From positions 62,001-126,000 of the forward strand of contig JAPJBO010000179.1 in NCBI GenBank assembly GCA_030068145.1: a DNA stretch of 64,000 bases, written 5' to 3'. This DNA comes from Diplonema papillatum. Its lineage: Eukaryota; Euglenozoa; Diplonemea; Diplonemida; Diplonemidae. The notes beneath the pieces were generated by a model. That model was not told where the DNA came from. It made no database searches and saw only the letters and a list, made by a program, of their open reading frames with translations. Below are positions 51,586 to 62,098 of the stretch, in pieces. The translations under genes were made by a program, and so were the position numbers. How positions within the stretch are numbered: position 1 is the stretch's first letter; each line of letters begins with the position of its first letter.

Positions 51586-53451
51586 ATGGGAGACGTCGAC
51601 GCACTGCTTGACCGGGCATCATGCTTGGCTGAGAAAGGCGTCGACGAGAAGGTGAGGCAGCAGCTGGTGAGAATGATGAACCTCGTTCTCACCCTGATGG
51701 AAGCCGCGCACTCCGGGGCGCCGCCCGCAGCCGAAGCAAGGAAACCCGGCCCGACGGTCACAAACGCACAGCCCCCGCCGCCGGACCGGACCCGGCCGGC
51801 GGTCGCAAGCGCACAGCCTCCGCCGCCGGACCGGACCCGGCCGGCGGTCGCATGCGCACCCCCGCTGCCGGACCGGACCCGGCCGGAGAAGACTCGGTCC
51901 TCTGCGTCTGCAGAGCAACCGGACCCACCGGCGAACAACACCTGGGCGCAGAAAGTGCGCGATGCAGCGGCGGGGCAACCGAACACGCCCAAAGGGAGCA
52001 CGTGGGCCGAAAAGACCCGTCGCACTCGACCGAAGGCCGTCATGGTACTCGATGGCTGGGGAGTGCCAAAGGTCGAGTCAGGTGTCGAGATGGGGAACAA
52101 GAAGGGCGGCGTTCTTGTTGCCGCGAACACCGAGGATGCGGAGTACGCATGGGGGGCTGCCCTGGACCTCATCGGGGTCTGTCCGGGCGCCAAGGTAGCC
52201 GTCGTGTGCACCGTACCGTGGGCGGAGTCGGCGAGGCACCTGGTGGTGCTTTCTAACGGGAACCACCAGGACGTGTGGGCAAAGTACTGCAACGTCACCC
52301 CGCCGACGGTATCGTGCAAGACGGTCGCCCCCGGGCAGCCGACGACTCAGGTGTGCCTATTCCAGGTACGTGCCGCCTATGTCCACGCCACTACGTGGGA
52401 GACGGCGATGAAGGCTGGCCAGTCGGTCAGGATCATGGCGAAGAAGGCGGCGGAAGCCGAAGGTCTGCGCATGGACTGGTCGTCGGTGTTTACGAAGGTG
52501 CACCGACGACAGGGCGTGTGTGAGGTGAGCGTCCGCGTCCCAGTCGAAGACGTGCCGAAGCTGCTTCGGAGCTCCGGGAAGGCCGGCACTTTCTGGAAGG
52601 CCATGTCGTTTGTCAACGGAACGGACACGCTGCCGGCGGTGTGGGTGAGCGACTGCGCCCTCGAGGAAGCGCGCCAGATAGCTGCCAGGACACCGAACAC
52701 ATTCGGTGTGATCGGCGGCGCGAAAACCGGCGTCTTCGGCATACGAACGACCCCGGAGCACGTCGCCGCCACGGAATCGGCGGTCGGGAAGAAGCTGTCG
52801 AAGCGCCAGCGTCGGGGTGACAAGTACATCGTCACCACGGCGTGTCCGGCGGAGCACCCGTCCGACCTCCTCGCCGCCTGCGCAGCAGCCGAATGGAAAG
52901 TGGAGCCAGTCGGTTCGTTCAAACGGCGAGGGGATACTGTGTGCGTGGTCATTGCCGACCAGGGACCTCCGGCACCAGTGCTCTACCGCCTTGATCGGGC
53001 GTCAATCTCGATCAGGAAATACGACCGTTCCATCGATGCGAGGCAACGGAAGGGGTTCACCACGCAGTGCCAGCGGGTGAAAATTAATCTCCCTCGTGAG
53101 TTCCTCGCGAGCCTCCAAGAACGCCCAGAACCCGTTCCGGGACAGAAGCGGAGCCGCGCCAGCGATGAGACGACGACCCAAGACAAGGTGGCGCGGCTCG
53201 ACACCGCTGACAATATGGCTACCGACTGCCGGCACGCCAACTGGCAGGAGTCATACGAAAACGATAAGGCGTTCCTATGCGAAGTCTGCTGCAAGCGTAT
53301 GCAAGTAGGACAGGCGAGGCGTCAATGTGCACACGGCCCCTGTGAGGCGGTGGTTTGCCATGCGTGCTGGGCTAAACTGCAAGACGCCCCCCCAACACCG
53401 CCCTCGCCTGCGCAGGCGCCCGCCGTCGACCCCGCGGACTCAAAATGGTGA
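51586..53451 (+). CDS. LINE2 ORF1 protein
   Basis: From ATG 51586 the protein has 621 residues. A short helical N-terminus is followed by Pro-rich tandem repeats of about 15 residues (PPPPDRTRPAVAS), a central alpha/beta region, and a C-terminal Cys/His cluster (CEVCCKRM, CAHGPC, CHACW) like a RING or PHD-type zinc module. It probably binds the LINE RNA. Its stop overlaps the ORF2 start as ATGGTGA, so ORF2 is likely made by termination-reinitiation. Confidence 0.7.
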   Translation: MGDVDALLDRASCLAEKGVDEKVRQQLVRMMNLVLTLMEAAHSGAPPAAEARKPGPTVTNAQPPPPDRTRPAVASAQPPPPDRTRPAVACAPPLPDRTRPEKTRSSASAEQPDPPANNTWAQKVRDAAAGQPNTPKGSTWAEKTRRTRPKAVMVLDGWGVPKVESGVEMGNKKGGVLVAANTEDAEYAWGAALDLIGVCPGAKVAVVCTVPWAESARHLVVLSNGNHQDVWAKYCNVTPPTVSCKTVAPGQPTTQVCLFQVRAAYVHATTWETAMKAGQSVRIMAKKAAEAEGLRMDWSSVFTKVHRRQGVCEVSVRVPVEDVPKLLRSSGKAGTFWKAMSFVNGTDTLPAVWVSDCALEEARQIAARTPNTFGVIGGAKTGVFGIRTTPEHVAATESAVGKKLSKRQRRGDKYIVTTACPAEHPSDLLAACAAAEWKVEPVGSFKRRGDTVCVVIADQGPPAPVLYRLDRASISIRKYDRSIDARQRKGFTTQCQRVKINLPREFLASLQERPEPVPGQKRSRASDETTTQDKVARLDTADNMATDCRHANWQESYENDKAFLCEVCCKRMQVGQARRQCAHGPCEAVVCHACWAKLQDAPPTPPSPAQAPAVDPADSKW

Positions 53452-56400
53452 ACCCTCAATTATACCACGCGTCATACGCGTCACACAATCTTACCCACAC
53501 TACATCTTCTGGGTCCGGCCCTCGCCTACCACCCTTGCGTGTAGTTACGATCAACGTAACCTCGTTGTTGAAGAACGTGCTCCTCCTTTGCGGCATTGTG
53601 GCGGACATCATCTGCTTGCAGGAGACGAAGCTGACGAGCACCGGGCAGAAGAAAATCCGGATGGCCCTGAAGGAGTGTGCTGCTCTCGACGTCTGGCAGC
53701 CTTTCTTTGGTTCCTGTTGCGAAGGGCGTAAATGTGGCAACGACGTTCCATCCCAGATAACCGGGGGGAGCGCCGGTGTAGCAATCCTTGTGAGGAAAGG
53801 CCTGCCGGCATGCGTGGTTAGCCCGTTCGATGTCGTTGAAGAGCGGGCCTACGAGGCAGCTCGCTTCCTCCACGTACGTGTCGCGACCGGAAGCGGCAAG
53901 GGTGCGCTCCATGTGGTTTCGTTGTACGGACATTGCGGCCACTCGGCTCGGATTGAACGTGAGAAGCTGGTCGAGGGGGTTCTCTGGGGCATGCGCCGGC
54001 GCCTGGGCGCGGTACCGATTGTAGTTGCAGGTGACCTGAACACAGACCCTCTGAACTCTCCTGCCCTACGCTTCGCACTGCGAAACGGGTGGACTGACTG
54101 TGCCGAGCTTCACGCGAAGTCCCTGAACAGGCCTCCGGAGCACACCTGCTACCACGGGGAGCCGTCACGCATTGACCTTGTGCTTACCAACGAAATCGCC
54201 TCTTCCGCTCTTGGAAACGTAGAAACCTTCGAGGCCGGGTTCCCGACGCATAAGGCGATTCGAGCTGTCTTCCACCTCACCGCTTTCCAGCAACTTAACG
54301 CGGTGTTCCGCTTCCCCCGCGCCATCCCTGGGTCCGGTCTGACTGACCGAACCGACACCGCAGCCCTCAAAGCTGTAGTCGCGAAATACCGACTCGCCGA
54401 CCCGTGCCCCCGCGGACTAGAAGGCAGCCAGAGGGTGGATTTTCTCTGGCTGCGTATCTCGCGGGCGGCGGAGGATTATCTGCTCCAGAAGTCCAAGATT
54501 GAGGGTAACCTGGCGGCCTACCGCGGGCGAGGAGAGCGGCGGAGGCTGAGCACCCAGCGCGTGTCCGCGAGGCCGTCCCCGGAAGGTGCGGGGGCCGACA
54601 CCGCACCTCTGAAGAGAGCCAGGTGTCTTCTCGGGCGCATGCGGGAGTACTCGGCCGCACGAGCCAAATGGGAAGATATGTCCAGCGCCCCGTGCCCGTT
54701 GTCGCTCCTGCTCAAAGGGCAGTGGGACAAAATACGGTCGTTTCAAAGCTTCATCCTCCAGCGTACGGACGGGAAATGTGCTTTGCCACTGGTACCGCCA
54801 TCGGCGAAGGCCGCGCGGGGCCTATCACACACTATCTCGGACGTGTGCCAGAGCCTGGCCCAGACTACGTTAAATTCGAGGTACCTGGAAATCGCAAGGT
54901 GTCAGCGCGAGCTCCGTAACCCTCTGGGTAAAGAGTCGTTTGCTTGGGTGAAGAAGGAGGCGCCGCCGACATTCTATTTTACGAACGGTCGCGACGGGCG
55001 ACTCACGGCGAACTTGGTGGAAGTTGATGCGACGGTAAGGAGGAAGTGGGACCCCGTGCTACGCATGTATGCCGGGAAGAAGGAACCCGAGTTCGCCCCC
55101 TTCCTGCGAGAATATGGTGACTTTATTGCGCAACACCCGTGCCAACTGGGCCCGATCACGGCCGACCGCCTACGGTCGGTAGCGAGGAAGAAAGGTGTGC
55201 AATCGTCATGCGGCGTGGACGGCTGGCGCATGCGAGAAGTTGCGGCCCTGCCGGACACAATCCTAGAAGGGTTTGCTGCAGTACTGAACGAAGTCGAGGA
55301 GACGGGCCTATGGCCCGACGGGGTTCTTGACGCGCTAGTCACCCTGATTCCCAAGGGAGAGGGAGATGACCCCCTGAAGCTGCGGCCCATCACCGTCTCC
55401 AGCGTCGTTTATCGTCTTTGGGCTAGTGTGCGTCTGCAGGAGGTTCTTGTCTGGCAAGAGCAGTGGATACACGAGTCCCAACATGGCTTCCGGAAAGGCC
55501 ACTCCTGCGACGACGTCATCATGGACATCGCGCTGTCGATAGAGGAATCCCTTATCAACGGAACGCCGCTACATGGGATCGCGCTCGACTTTGCGAAATG
55601 TTTTGACCGCGTTCCGCAAGGTTTGGTACTCGACCTAGTTGAGGCTCTGGGGCTGCATGAGCGTGTGCTGGCGCCTCTGCGCCACGTCTATAAGTACCTC
55701 AGACGTCGTTTCAGGTACCCTCTGGGAGTGGGCGATGAATTCAAGGTCACGAACGGCATCCTCCAAGGCTGCCCTATCTCCGTGGTCCTGATCAACGCCC
55801 TTCTGTCCGTGCTCTCGAAAGCCCTGGTCAGCCGGGCACGAGTGAGTCCGAAGTCCTTTGCTGATGACTTGTACCTTCTCTCGCGACTCGCGAAGCTGCT
55901 CCAGGAAGGAATAGATGTCACCGCGATATTTGGGAATCTGACCGGCCTCGCTCTCAACGAAGGCAAGTGTGCCGCCTTCTCGACGTCGAAAAAAGGCCCC
56001 CGTCTCGAGGTTGGAGGCAAGGCGATGAAATCGGTGAAGACCGTTAAGGTTCTGGGCGTTCCCCTGGGCACAGAAGGGCCTGTGGACAACGGTAGGTCTG
56101 ACGCGACCGTGGAAGCCGCAGCCAGGCTAGAAGCGTCGCCACTGAAGCCGCGCACCAAGTTCCGCGTCATGCAGACGATCGCGGCATCCGCCCACTACGG
56201 CGCGGCCTACTGCGCCAACTCGGCCGGGGGCTTCGCGAACAACTCCGTTCTTCGCACGGCTCTCTCCGCCTGCTTGATTCCTCGCTCAAATCGGGCGAAG
56301 AGCCCCCTCGCGACACTTACCCTCGTTGCGAAGGCGCACTTGTGCGATCCGGCATGCGCCTCCGGGTACAGCTCACTCCGCACCGCCGCGAAGCAATACC

Positions 56401-57794
56401 AGAAGGAGAGATTTCGGCTGCGAATGGATGCCCTCCTTGTATCCGGGGCTGACGCCTCCTTAAAGGGCCCCGTCGGGCTGATATCCAATCTCCTTCGGGA
56501 GATACGTTTCCTGCCGGCGAAGCGGCACAGTTTCGAGCTGCTATCGTTCGAAGGTGCGACCGTGCCCTTCTCCGGGAAGGAGGCACTGCACTTCGTCCGT
56601 GAGGGCCTGCGTCTTCGAGCGTGGCGCTACCTGACGACACAAAGGCAAGGCTATTCGGGTATCGAGAGGGGGGTGGATGTGCGCCTGTTGAACAGACTGT
56701 GGCAGAACCGCGCGACGGGGGACAGGCTCAGCTTTGCAATCCGCAAATGCATCGCAGGAGCGGTGTACTCTCGCGAGTGGTGCAACAGAAGATGGGGAAC
56801 GGGTGACGGCGTATGCGAGTTCTGCGACGGTGGGACTCCGGGGACCCTGCTACACTATTTCTGGGAATGCCCGGGACCAGGGGGCAGGTGGGTCAATCTA
56901 CACTGCCGACTCGACGTCGCAGGAGTGGCGGCACAGAATATGCCCCTATGCCTGAGCACACGGGGGATTCCCCCCATCGGAACCCCGCCGGTACTCGTGG
57001 AGAGGGTCCAGAAGCTGATCGGGACCATCTCCATCGAGATGGCGCAAGCGCAGCACAATATCGCGACGACGCGCCCCTGGGAGCTTGCCTCCGCCGCGGC
57101 AGGGAGATATGACGTTGAGCTGGCAAGGGACAGCCGTGAGCTCCTCACGAAGCAGATTGGGACGCGCTTCGCGGCGTCGCTAGTCTACTGGCTAAGGAAT
57201 CTACGTTGGGTCAACACCCCCCCTCTCCCCACGACCGGCGTGGAACTCGCTTTGGATTTTGAGGCCTACACGCGATCCAAGCTGCCTGGGGAAACGTTTG
57301 CCGAAAAAGGGTTGCAGATAGGATATCTAGCACGAGCCATCAACGACCTAAGCTTTGCTGACACGGGGGCCTCAGCCTTCCCCGGGAAGTGGAGACAGGG
57401 TGTATGCTCTTTACGCTGCCTGGGTGCGCCGGCAATGCCGGGATTCTCACACCGTCCACGTTTTGCAGCTGGACGGAGGACAGAGCTGATGTTGAACGGC
57501 ATAGAAGCAGTATGCTCCAAAGACAGGTGGAACGACGCCAAACCCGTGTACCCTCAGGACGTAGCTTTCGCTAATTGGAAGCTGAAGTTTCCCATCAAGG
57601 TGTTTGCCGCCGCCGTAGGCCGCGCAGTCGCGAGGAAGAAGAGGGCCCGCAGCGCTACAAGGCGGCGATCCCCCGCGAGACGAGCTCACCCGCCGGCCAG
57701 AGCGCCCGCTGCAGCACCAACTCCGGTGCTACCACTCACTGTAGCAGAGCCGCGACCTGCGGCGCGCCTCCGGAGCGACTTACGCCCGCCGTAG
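53445..57794 (+). CDS. LINE2 ORF2: endonuclease and reverse transcriptase
   Basis: The 1449-residue frame is uninterrupted. The APE-type endonuclease (about 25-270) shows VVTINVTS, CLQETKL, GDLNTD, SRIDLVLTN and THKAIR. RT (about 620-900) shows HGFRKGHSCDD, ALDFAKCFDRVP, GILQGCPISVV and SFADDLYLL at about residue 800. A CCHC finger follows (CEFCDGGTPGTLLHYFWEC, about 1124-1142). There is no RNase H. The Arg/Pro/Ala tail ends at TAG close to the TC tail. All catalytic motifs are present, so this copy could be active. Confidence 0.88.
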   Translation: MVNPQLYHASYASHNLTHTTSSGSGPRLPPLRVVTINVTSLLKNVLLLCGIVADIICLQETKLTSTGQKKIRMALKECAALDVWQPFFGSCCEGRKCGNDVPSQITGGSAGVAILVRKGLPACVVSPFDVVEERAYEAARFLHVRVATGSGKGALHVVSLYGHCGHSARIEREKLVEGVLWGMRRRLGAVPIVVAGDLNTDPLNSPALRFALRNGWTDCAELHAKSLNRPPEHTCYHGEPSRIDLVLTNEIASSALGNVETFEAGFPTHKAIRAVFHLTAFQQLNAVFRFPRAIPGSGLTDRTDTAALKAVVAKYRLADPCPRGLEGSQRVDFLWLRISRAAEDYLLQKSKIEGNLAAYRGRGERRRLSTQRVSARPSPEGAGADTAPLKRARCLLGRMREYSAARAKWEDMSSAPCPLSLLLKGQWDKIRSFQSFILQRTDGKCALPLVPPSAKAARGLSHTISDVCQSLAQTTLNSRYLEIARCQRELRNPLGKESFAWVKKEAPPTFYFTNGRDGRLTANLVEVDATVRRKWDPVLRMYAGKKEPEFAPFLREYGDFIAQHPCQLGPITADRLRSVARKKGVQSSCGVDGWRMREVAALPDTILEGFAAVLNEVEETGLWPDGVLDALVTLIPKGEGDDPLKLRPITVSSVVYRLWASVRLQEVLVWQEQWIHESQHGFRKGHSCDDVIMDIALSIEESLINGTPLHGIALDFAKCFDRVPQGLVLDLVEALGLHERVLAPLRHVYKYLRRRFRYPLGVGDEFKVTNGILQGCPISVVLINALLSVLSKALVSRARVSPKSFADDLYLLSRLAKLLQEGIDVTAIFGNLTGLALNEGKCAAFSTSKKGPRLEVGGKAMKSVKTVKVLGVPLGTEGPVDNGRSDATVEAAARLEASPLKPRTKFRVMQTIAASAHYGAAYCANSAGGFANNSVLRTALSACLIPRSNRAKSPLATLTLVAKAHLCDPACASGYSSLRTAAKQYQKERFRLRMDALLVSGADASLKGPVGLISNLLREIRFLPAKRHSFELLSFEGATVPFSGKEALHFVREGLRLRAWRYLTTQRQGYSGIERGVDVRLLNRLWQNRATGDRLSFAIRKCIAGAVYSREWCNRRWGTGDGVCEFCDGGTPGTLLHYFWECPGPGGRWVNLHCRLDVAGVAAQNMPLCLSTRGIPPIGTPPVLVERVQKLIGTISIEMAQAQHNIATTRPWELASAAAGRYDVELARDSRELLTKQIGTRFAASLVYWLRNLRWVNTPPLPTTGVELALDFEAYTRSKLPGETFAEKGLQIGYLARAINDLSFADTGASAFPGKWRQGVCSLRCLGAPAMPGFSHRPRFAAGRRTELMLNGIEAVCSKDRWNDAKPVYPQDVAFANWKLKFPIKVFAAAVGRAVARKKRARSATRRRSPARRAHPPARAPAAAPTPVLPLTVAEPRPAARLRSDLRPP

Positions 57795-57878
57795 CAGTGC
57801 GAAGAGAAGTGAGGAGACCGGAAACTCCCCGGAGAGATGGTCCCTGCACTCTAACTCGTCTCTCTCTCTCTCTCTCAA
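57795..57878 (+). mobile_element. LINE2 3' UTR and (TC)n tail
   Basis: The 3' UTR is only about 65 bases: 'gtgaggagaccggaaactccccggagagatggtccctgcactctaactcg' followed by TC repeats. The same sequence ends all LINE2 copies in the window. Confidence 0.8.
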
Positions 57879-58024
57879 CCTTACTCCTCGCTCGAAGTGC
57901 GTCGACCGTAGCTGCCCCTGGTCCTGGTGGTTAGGGTTAGCATGCAAAGAGCCTGTGGCGAGAATCTGCATCTGCTCTCTTTCGTGACTACCTCTTCGTG
58001 CTACCTCTTTTCGTCACTGGTACC

Positions 58025-58684
58025 TTATCTTACCTCTGCCCGCCGCGGAGTGCACGTCTCTGTCTTCGATGATGGCGAGTCCTTTCGCCGCCGCTTCGTC
58101 GCCTTGTCTTCGGCGTTCTCGATGGCGGTGTTGGCGCCGGCATCCGCCGCTTCCCTTGTGGCGCTTTGGGCCGATGGTCGCAGCCTGCGTCTCGACTTCG
58201 GTGTCGCTTCGGGCGTCCCCAGGGGCGAAGGCCCGCGCTTACGTCTCTTTGCCGCCGACTCCGCACATCGGCATATCGTGCTGCAGGCAGGCATCCGCGG
58301 TGTGCAGCATTCCGCGGTCGTCTTGCACGTCCCGCACTGCGTCATCCTGTGCTTCTCGCAATACTTCACGGCGAGGCCGTCCCCTGTCGCGTGGTGTGCC
58401 TCGGCAGCAGCGCGCTACCGACGCTTGCCGATGCTTGCACTCTTCGCATTTCGCTTTGTGATGTCTCGTGCACACTCTCTCGTCCTTGGTGGTGGCCTGG
58501 GCACATGCACTGGGTCTCCGCCGCCCACTAAATTTACCCTCTTCTGCCCCTTCTTGCCGGAGGTGCCGTCTTCGAAGGCGTCCCACCAGCACGTCCGCCC
58601 ATACGTGGAAAATACGTCCATCCCCCAGACCTCATCATTGAAGGCGTGCCTGTTCGTCCCCAGCTGCGACTCGAGGACGAGCAT
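58025..58684 (-). pseudogene. Broken Cys/His-rich gene with CxxHxxxxCxxC repeats
   Basis: On the minus strand three frames carry consecutive protein-like parts: 58684 to about 58540 (MLVLESQLGTNRHAFNDEVWG), then about 58500-58410 (VCTRHHKAKCEECKH), then 58369-58025 (MKYCEKHRMTQCGTCK and a Lys/Arg-rich tail). The two C-x2-H-x4-C-x2-C motifs are clearly related yet in different frames, which suggests frameshift decay or unrecognised introns. The motif resembles short zinc-binding repeats seen in large algal and fungal families. A long plus-strand frame (57927-58877) overlaps but shows no domain. Confidence 0.4.
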
Positions 58685-58920
58685 TGTCTCTGTACCCGCA
58701 CGACCTCTGGTGGAACAGTTCCTGCTCTCCTTGCCGCAGCGGATCCTGTCGCTACCTGTGTCAACCGTGCCAACCTGTACCTCCCAGTCTGTCCTTCCTT
58801 CTCAGCCTCTATCTTCGTCTTCGGGGCATAGCCAAACACGGGACCGCTCTGCGCAAGGTAGGGCCATAATAGCGTAGCCCCGCTCCGCCTTCGCCAAGGC
58901 CGGCTGCAGGGAAAGTGGTC

Positions 58921-59765
58921 GCCACAAAGGAAATACCCCGAAACTCCCCGAGTTTCCCCGAAACTCCCCGATACTCCCCGATATTTTCGTTTGGACCAGG
59001 TGGATAGAGTGAGATCTCACTCTAAGTGACACTGAACCAGGTTTCTTGCGGTTCAGCGTCACTTAGAGTGAGATCTCACTCTAAGTGACGCTGAATGCTC
59101 ACTCTAAGTGACGCTGAACCGTGATTTTTGCAGTTCAGTATCACTTTAGAGTGAGCTCACTCTAAGTGACGCTGAACCGCATTTTTGATGGTTCAGCATC
59201 ACTTAGAGTCTAAGTGACACTGAATGCTCACTCAAAGTGACACTGAACTGGAAGACCTTCGGTTCAGTGTCACTTAAGGTGAGCTACTCTGAGTGGCAGG
59301 AGTCTAAAGTCCCCAAAGTCCAAATTTTAGACTTTGGCCCAAGCAATTTTGGGTCCAAATCTCACCAACTTGGCCAAAATTTTGGGTCAAAATTTTGGGT
59401 CGAAAATTTTGGGTCAAAATTTTGGTTCAAAATTTTGGGTCAGAAAATGCGGTTCAGTGTCGCTCACTCTAAGTGACGCTGAACCAATTTTTTTTGCAGT
59501 TCAGCGTCACTTAGAGTGAGATCTCACTCTAAGTGATGCTGAACTGCAAAAATCCTGGTTCAGTGTCACTTAGAGTGAGATCTCACTCTAAATGACGCTG
59601 AACCATCAAAAATGCGGTTCAGCGTCACTTAGAGTGAGGCTCACTCTAAGTGACACTTGCCACACAACACAACGCGCCACGCACAACACAGCGCGCCACA
59701 CACAACACAACGCGCCACACACAATACAACGCGCCACACACAACACAAAGCGCCGCACACACACA
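58921..59765. repeat. Large palindromic repeat array with flanking simple repeats
   Basis: 'ccccgaaactccccga' units (58930-58985) lead into a dense array (59000-59650) of inverted 'tcactctaagtgacgctgaacc' units, many joined head-to-head as AGTGAGATCTCACT. A 59335-59445 subarray has 'aaaattttgggtc' units. It ends in 'cacacaacacaacgcgccac' units (59650-59765). No gene lies inside; the RNA or single strand would form serial hairpins. Confidence 0.85.
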
Positions 59766-59774
59766 GGTGCTCCC

Positions 59775-60920
59775 ATGCAGCTGGATAGCAACAGAATTCT
59801 CGGAGCTATCGTGGCGCCGCCGAAGAGCAAGATGGTGGTGGCGGCCGCCGTGTCCATGCGGGGGCTGTACATCGCCCCGCTTTCCATGCAGCAGAAGGAA
59901 GACGTCCGCAAAGCCGCCCACGATGACTTCCTTGCCTCCACGGGCTGCAACACCGTAGTGACGAACCTCAGGTGCGCGTCTCTCTTGTTTGTAGCACTTA
60001 CCGCGTGTTTGGGAGGACACGAGCGGGCCCCGAAACTTTCAAACCAAGAAAGAAGACTGCATGGCAAGACTGCTTGTTCGTCAGTCACCACAGACCTAAT
60101 GGGCCGTTATGCACCGCTCGGCTCCCGGATTTTGCACTCGCGCCCCTTCAGGGCACGAGTGCAAAATTCGGGAACCTGGTTGTGCAACGATCATGCTCAC
60201 TAACAGGCTAACTTCCCCTGGGAACGTGTCAGTTGCGGACAATGTCCGGCATGAGGATGGGCACGTACAAACAAAAGAGCGTGAAAGTTGGTGTACAGTT
60301 TTGGGTTAGAATGCAAGGAATCTGTGGCGAGAATCTGCACTAGCCACTGGATGACTGCCTCTTTGATCGTACCGTGTCGTTCTTCTGGCGTTTGTACTCA
60401 TTCGAATCGTCGTTGGTATATATGAAGCATCCAGCACTGCCCACACACCTGCAGGTCAACGGGGACTGGCACCCGCGTCACGTTTCACGTCGATGCGTCG
60501 AGGGCGGAGTCCAAATCTGTGCTGGACAAGGTCAAACGCTCGCTCCCGTCAACGAAAGTCACCGTGCTGAACAATCTCTACGCAAACTTCGGGCTTAGGC
60601 CATCAGGTATGCATCCAACCGTCGACCTGCACCGATTTAGAGCCAAGTTTTACATAAGCGCCAGCTTGGAAGGAAATGCTCGACAACAGCTGCCAGACAA
60701 AGTACCTAAGGGATCCCAAGTGCTGTATCTACCGACCACGTGTTGAACGGGCGTGAGGTCATGCGGGTGTACTCCTACACGACAAGACACAACAGGTCAG
60801 AGGGTTTCCGCGCTCACGGGAGATTTCTGAAACCCCCCCCTTGTGAAAAGCAGATTTTCATTCCAAAACCTTTTTTACTAATGGTGTCTGTTTTTAGAAG
60901 CCCGAGCCGTCTCGCACTAG
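59775..60920 (+). CDS. Three-exon gene of unknown function
   Basis: Proposed exons: 59775-59971, 60455-60606 and 60898-60920, giving 123 residues. Exon 1 begins MQLDSNRILGAIVAPPKSK and includes MVVAAAVSMRGLYIAP; exon 2 reads RSTGTRVTFHVDASRAESKSVL and continues as normal protein to LYANFGLRPS. Junctions are CAG|GTGCGC, TGCAG|G, CAG|GTATGC and TTTTTAG|A, with phases that agree. A stop is followed by AATAAA at 60933-60938. No family is recognised. Intron 2 holds a truncated MITE. Exon 3 is short and the least certain. Confidence 0.5.
60651..60797 (+). mobile_element. Truncated T-run MITE in intron 2 of the 59775 gene
   Basis: It starts TACATAAGCGCCAGCTTGG after TTTT and matches the family for about 145 bases, then diverges; the right end is missing. 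Confidence 0.65.
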
Positions 60921-60939
60921 TACGGGGTGAAAAATAAAT

Positions 60940-62098
60940 GCCTTGTGCGCTTCACTCGTTGACATTCTTATCTCATTAAGCTCAGTGAAAGGGAGAAAAC
61001 TAAATGGGTTACACTTACGATGGGCTAACCCGAGATAGCCGCCGAATGGTGAGAGCACGATGAATCGACAAAACCATCATGACTCGTCCTCTCCATCGGA
61101 AAGGGTCAGTGTGTCAGGCAGTCCGGTGCCTGTAGCAGTATTTGACCACGAGAAGTATCATTAAAAGACAGTATCAGGCAACTGTATGCGGCTCCAGGGA
61201 ATATACTGTGACCGTACGGTGTGCCGTACACCGTGAAAAACCCCCCACCCAAGCACCACACTGCAAGAAAATACATATAAACGCCGGTACGGGCTACAAG
61301 GCAACCCCTGCTCAACTTGTAGAACGTGGGGGGCCCAAGACTACACTCCACGAAGGAATGTACTTGGTCGGTCACAAACAGTCCCGGACATGGCTAGCCA
61401 TAACCCATAACGAAAGCGGGCACTAAATAAACAACCCGTAACCACATAGCCCTTTCTTGCTCTAAGAGAACCCATTCATGAACGGTCACACGAAGACCCT
61501 AAAACCCCGGAATTTCAAGCGAACTTTAATTCTAAAAACAGCGGTGCGAGCTATTCTACTCAAAGCACAGACTCTTCTTCGAGCAATGGGTACGGGCAAA
61601 CGGACCGGTACGGACTACAGGGCAACCCCTGCTAAACCTCACCCAGAACCCATTCGATGCAGGTCACCCGGAGGCTTTAAAATACAGGATTCTCAAGCGA
61701 ACTTTAACTCTCAAAAAACGTGTAGGACGTGGGGGGCCCAGAACCACTTGCACAGCGCAGTAGACCTGGTGTCGGTCACATAAGCAAAAACGAAGATACA
61801 CGCATAGGCGACCACATGTGACAGTAAACAGTAAAGTAAATGCGACTCAAAGTATGAAGAGGAATGAAAACACACTGCCTAGGCCCTGCTCTAGCAGCAC
61901 AAAAGTAAAACCCCCCCTTCCCCCCTAGCGACCGTTTCCTGAACAATCCTTCACTAAATCCGCGGGTAAATAACCTGGCCTCAGTGGTGCAAGCACCACG
62001 CGCTCTTCAAACCCAAGAAACATTTTCCCCCCGCCTCACCTTATGAAGTTACATTGAAGGCTTAGACCGGTACGGGCTACATGTCAACCCCTGCTCAA
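60940..62098 (+). repeat. Dispersed repeat cluster, no gene seen
   Basis: A motif 'ccggtacgggctacaaggcaacccctgctcaac(t)tgtagaacgtggggggccc' is whole at 61285-61335, split by about 70 bases at 61606-61745, and split by about 800 bases at 62068-62938. Two diverged copies of 'agaacccattc..g......cac..gaag..c..taaaa' lie at 61467 and 61648. No credible ORF. Confidence 0.55.

Noticed and set aside
57927..58877. A 316-codon plus-strand frame
   Set aside because: Composition is Leu/Ser/Arg-rich without a domain, and the opposite strand shows matching zinc-binding motifs, so the plus frame is more likely the shadow.
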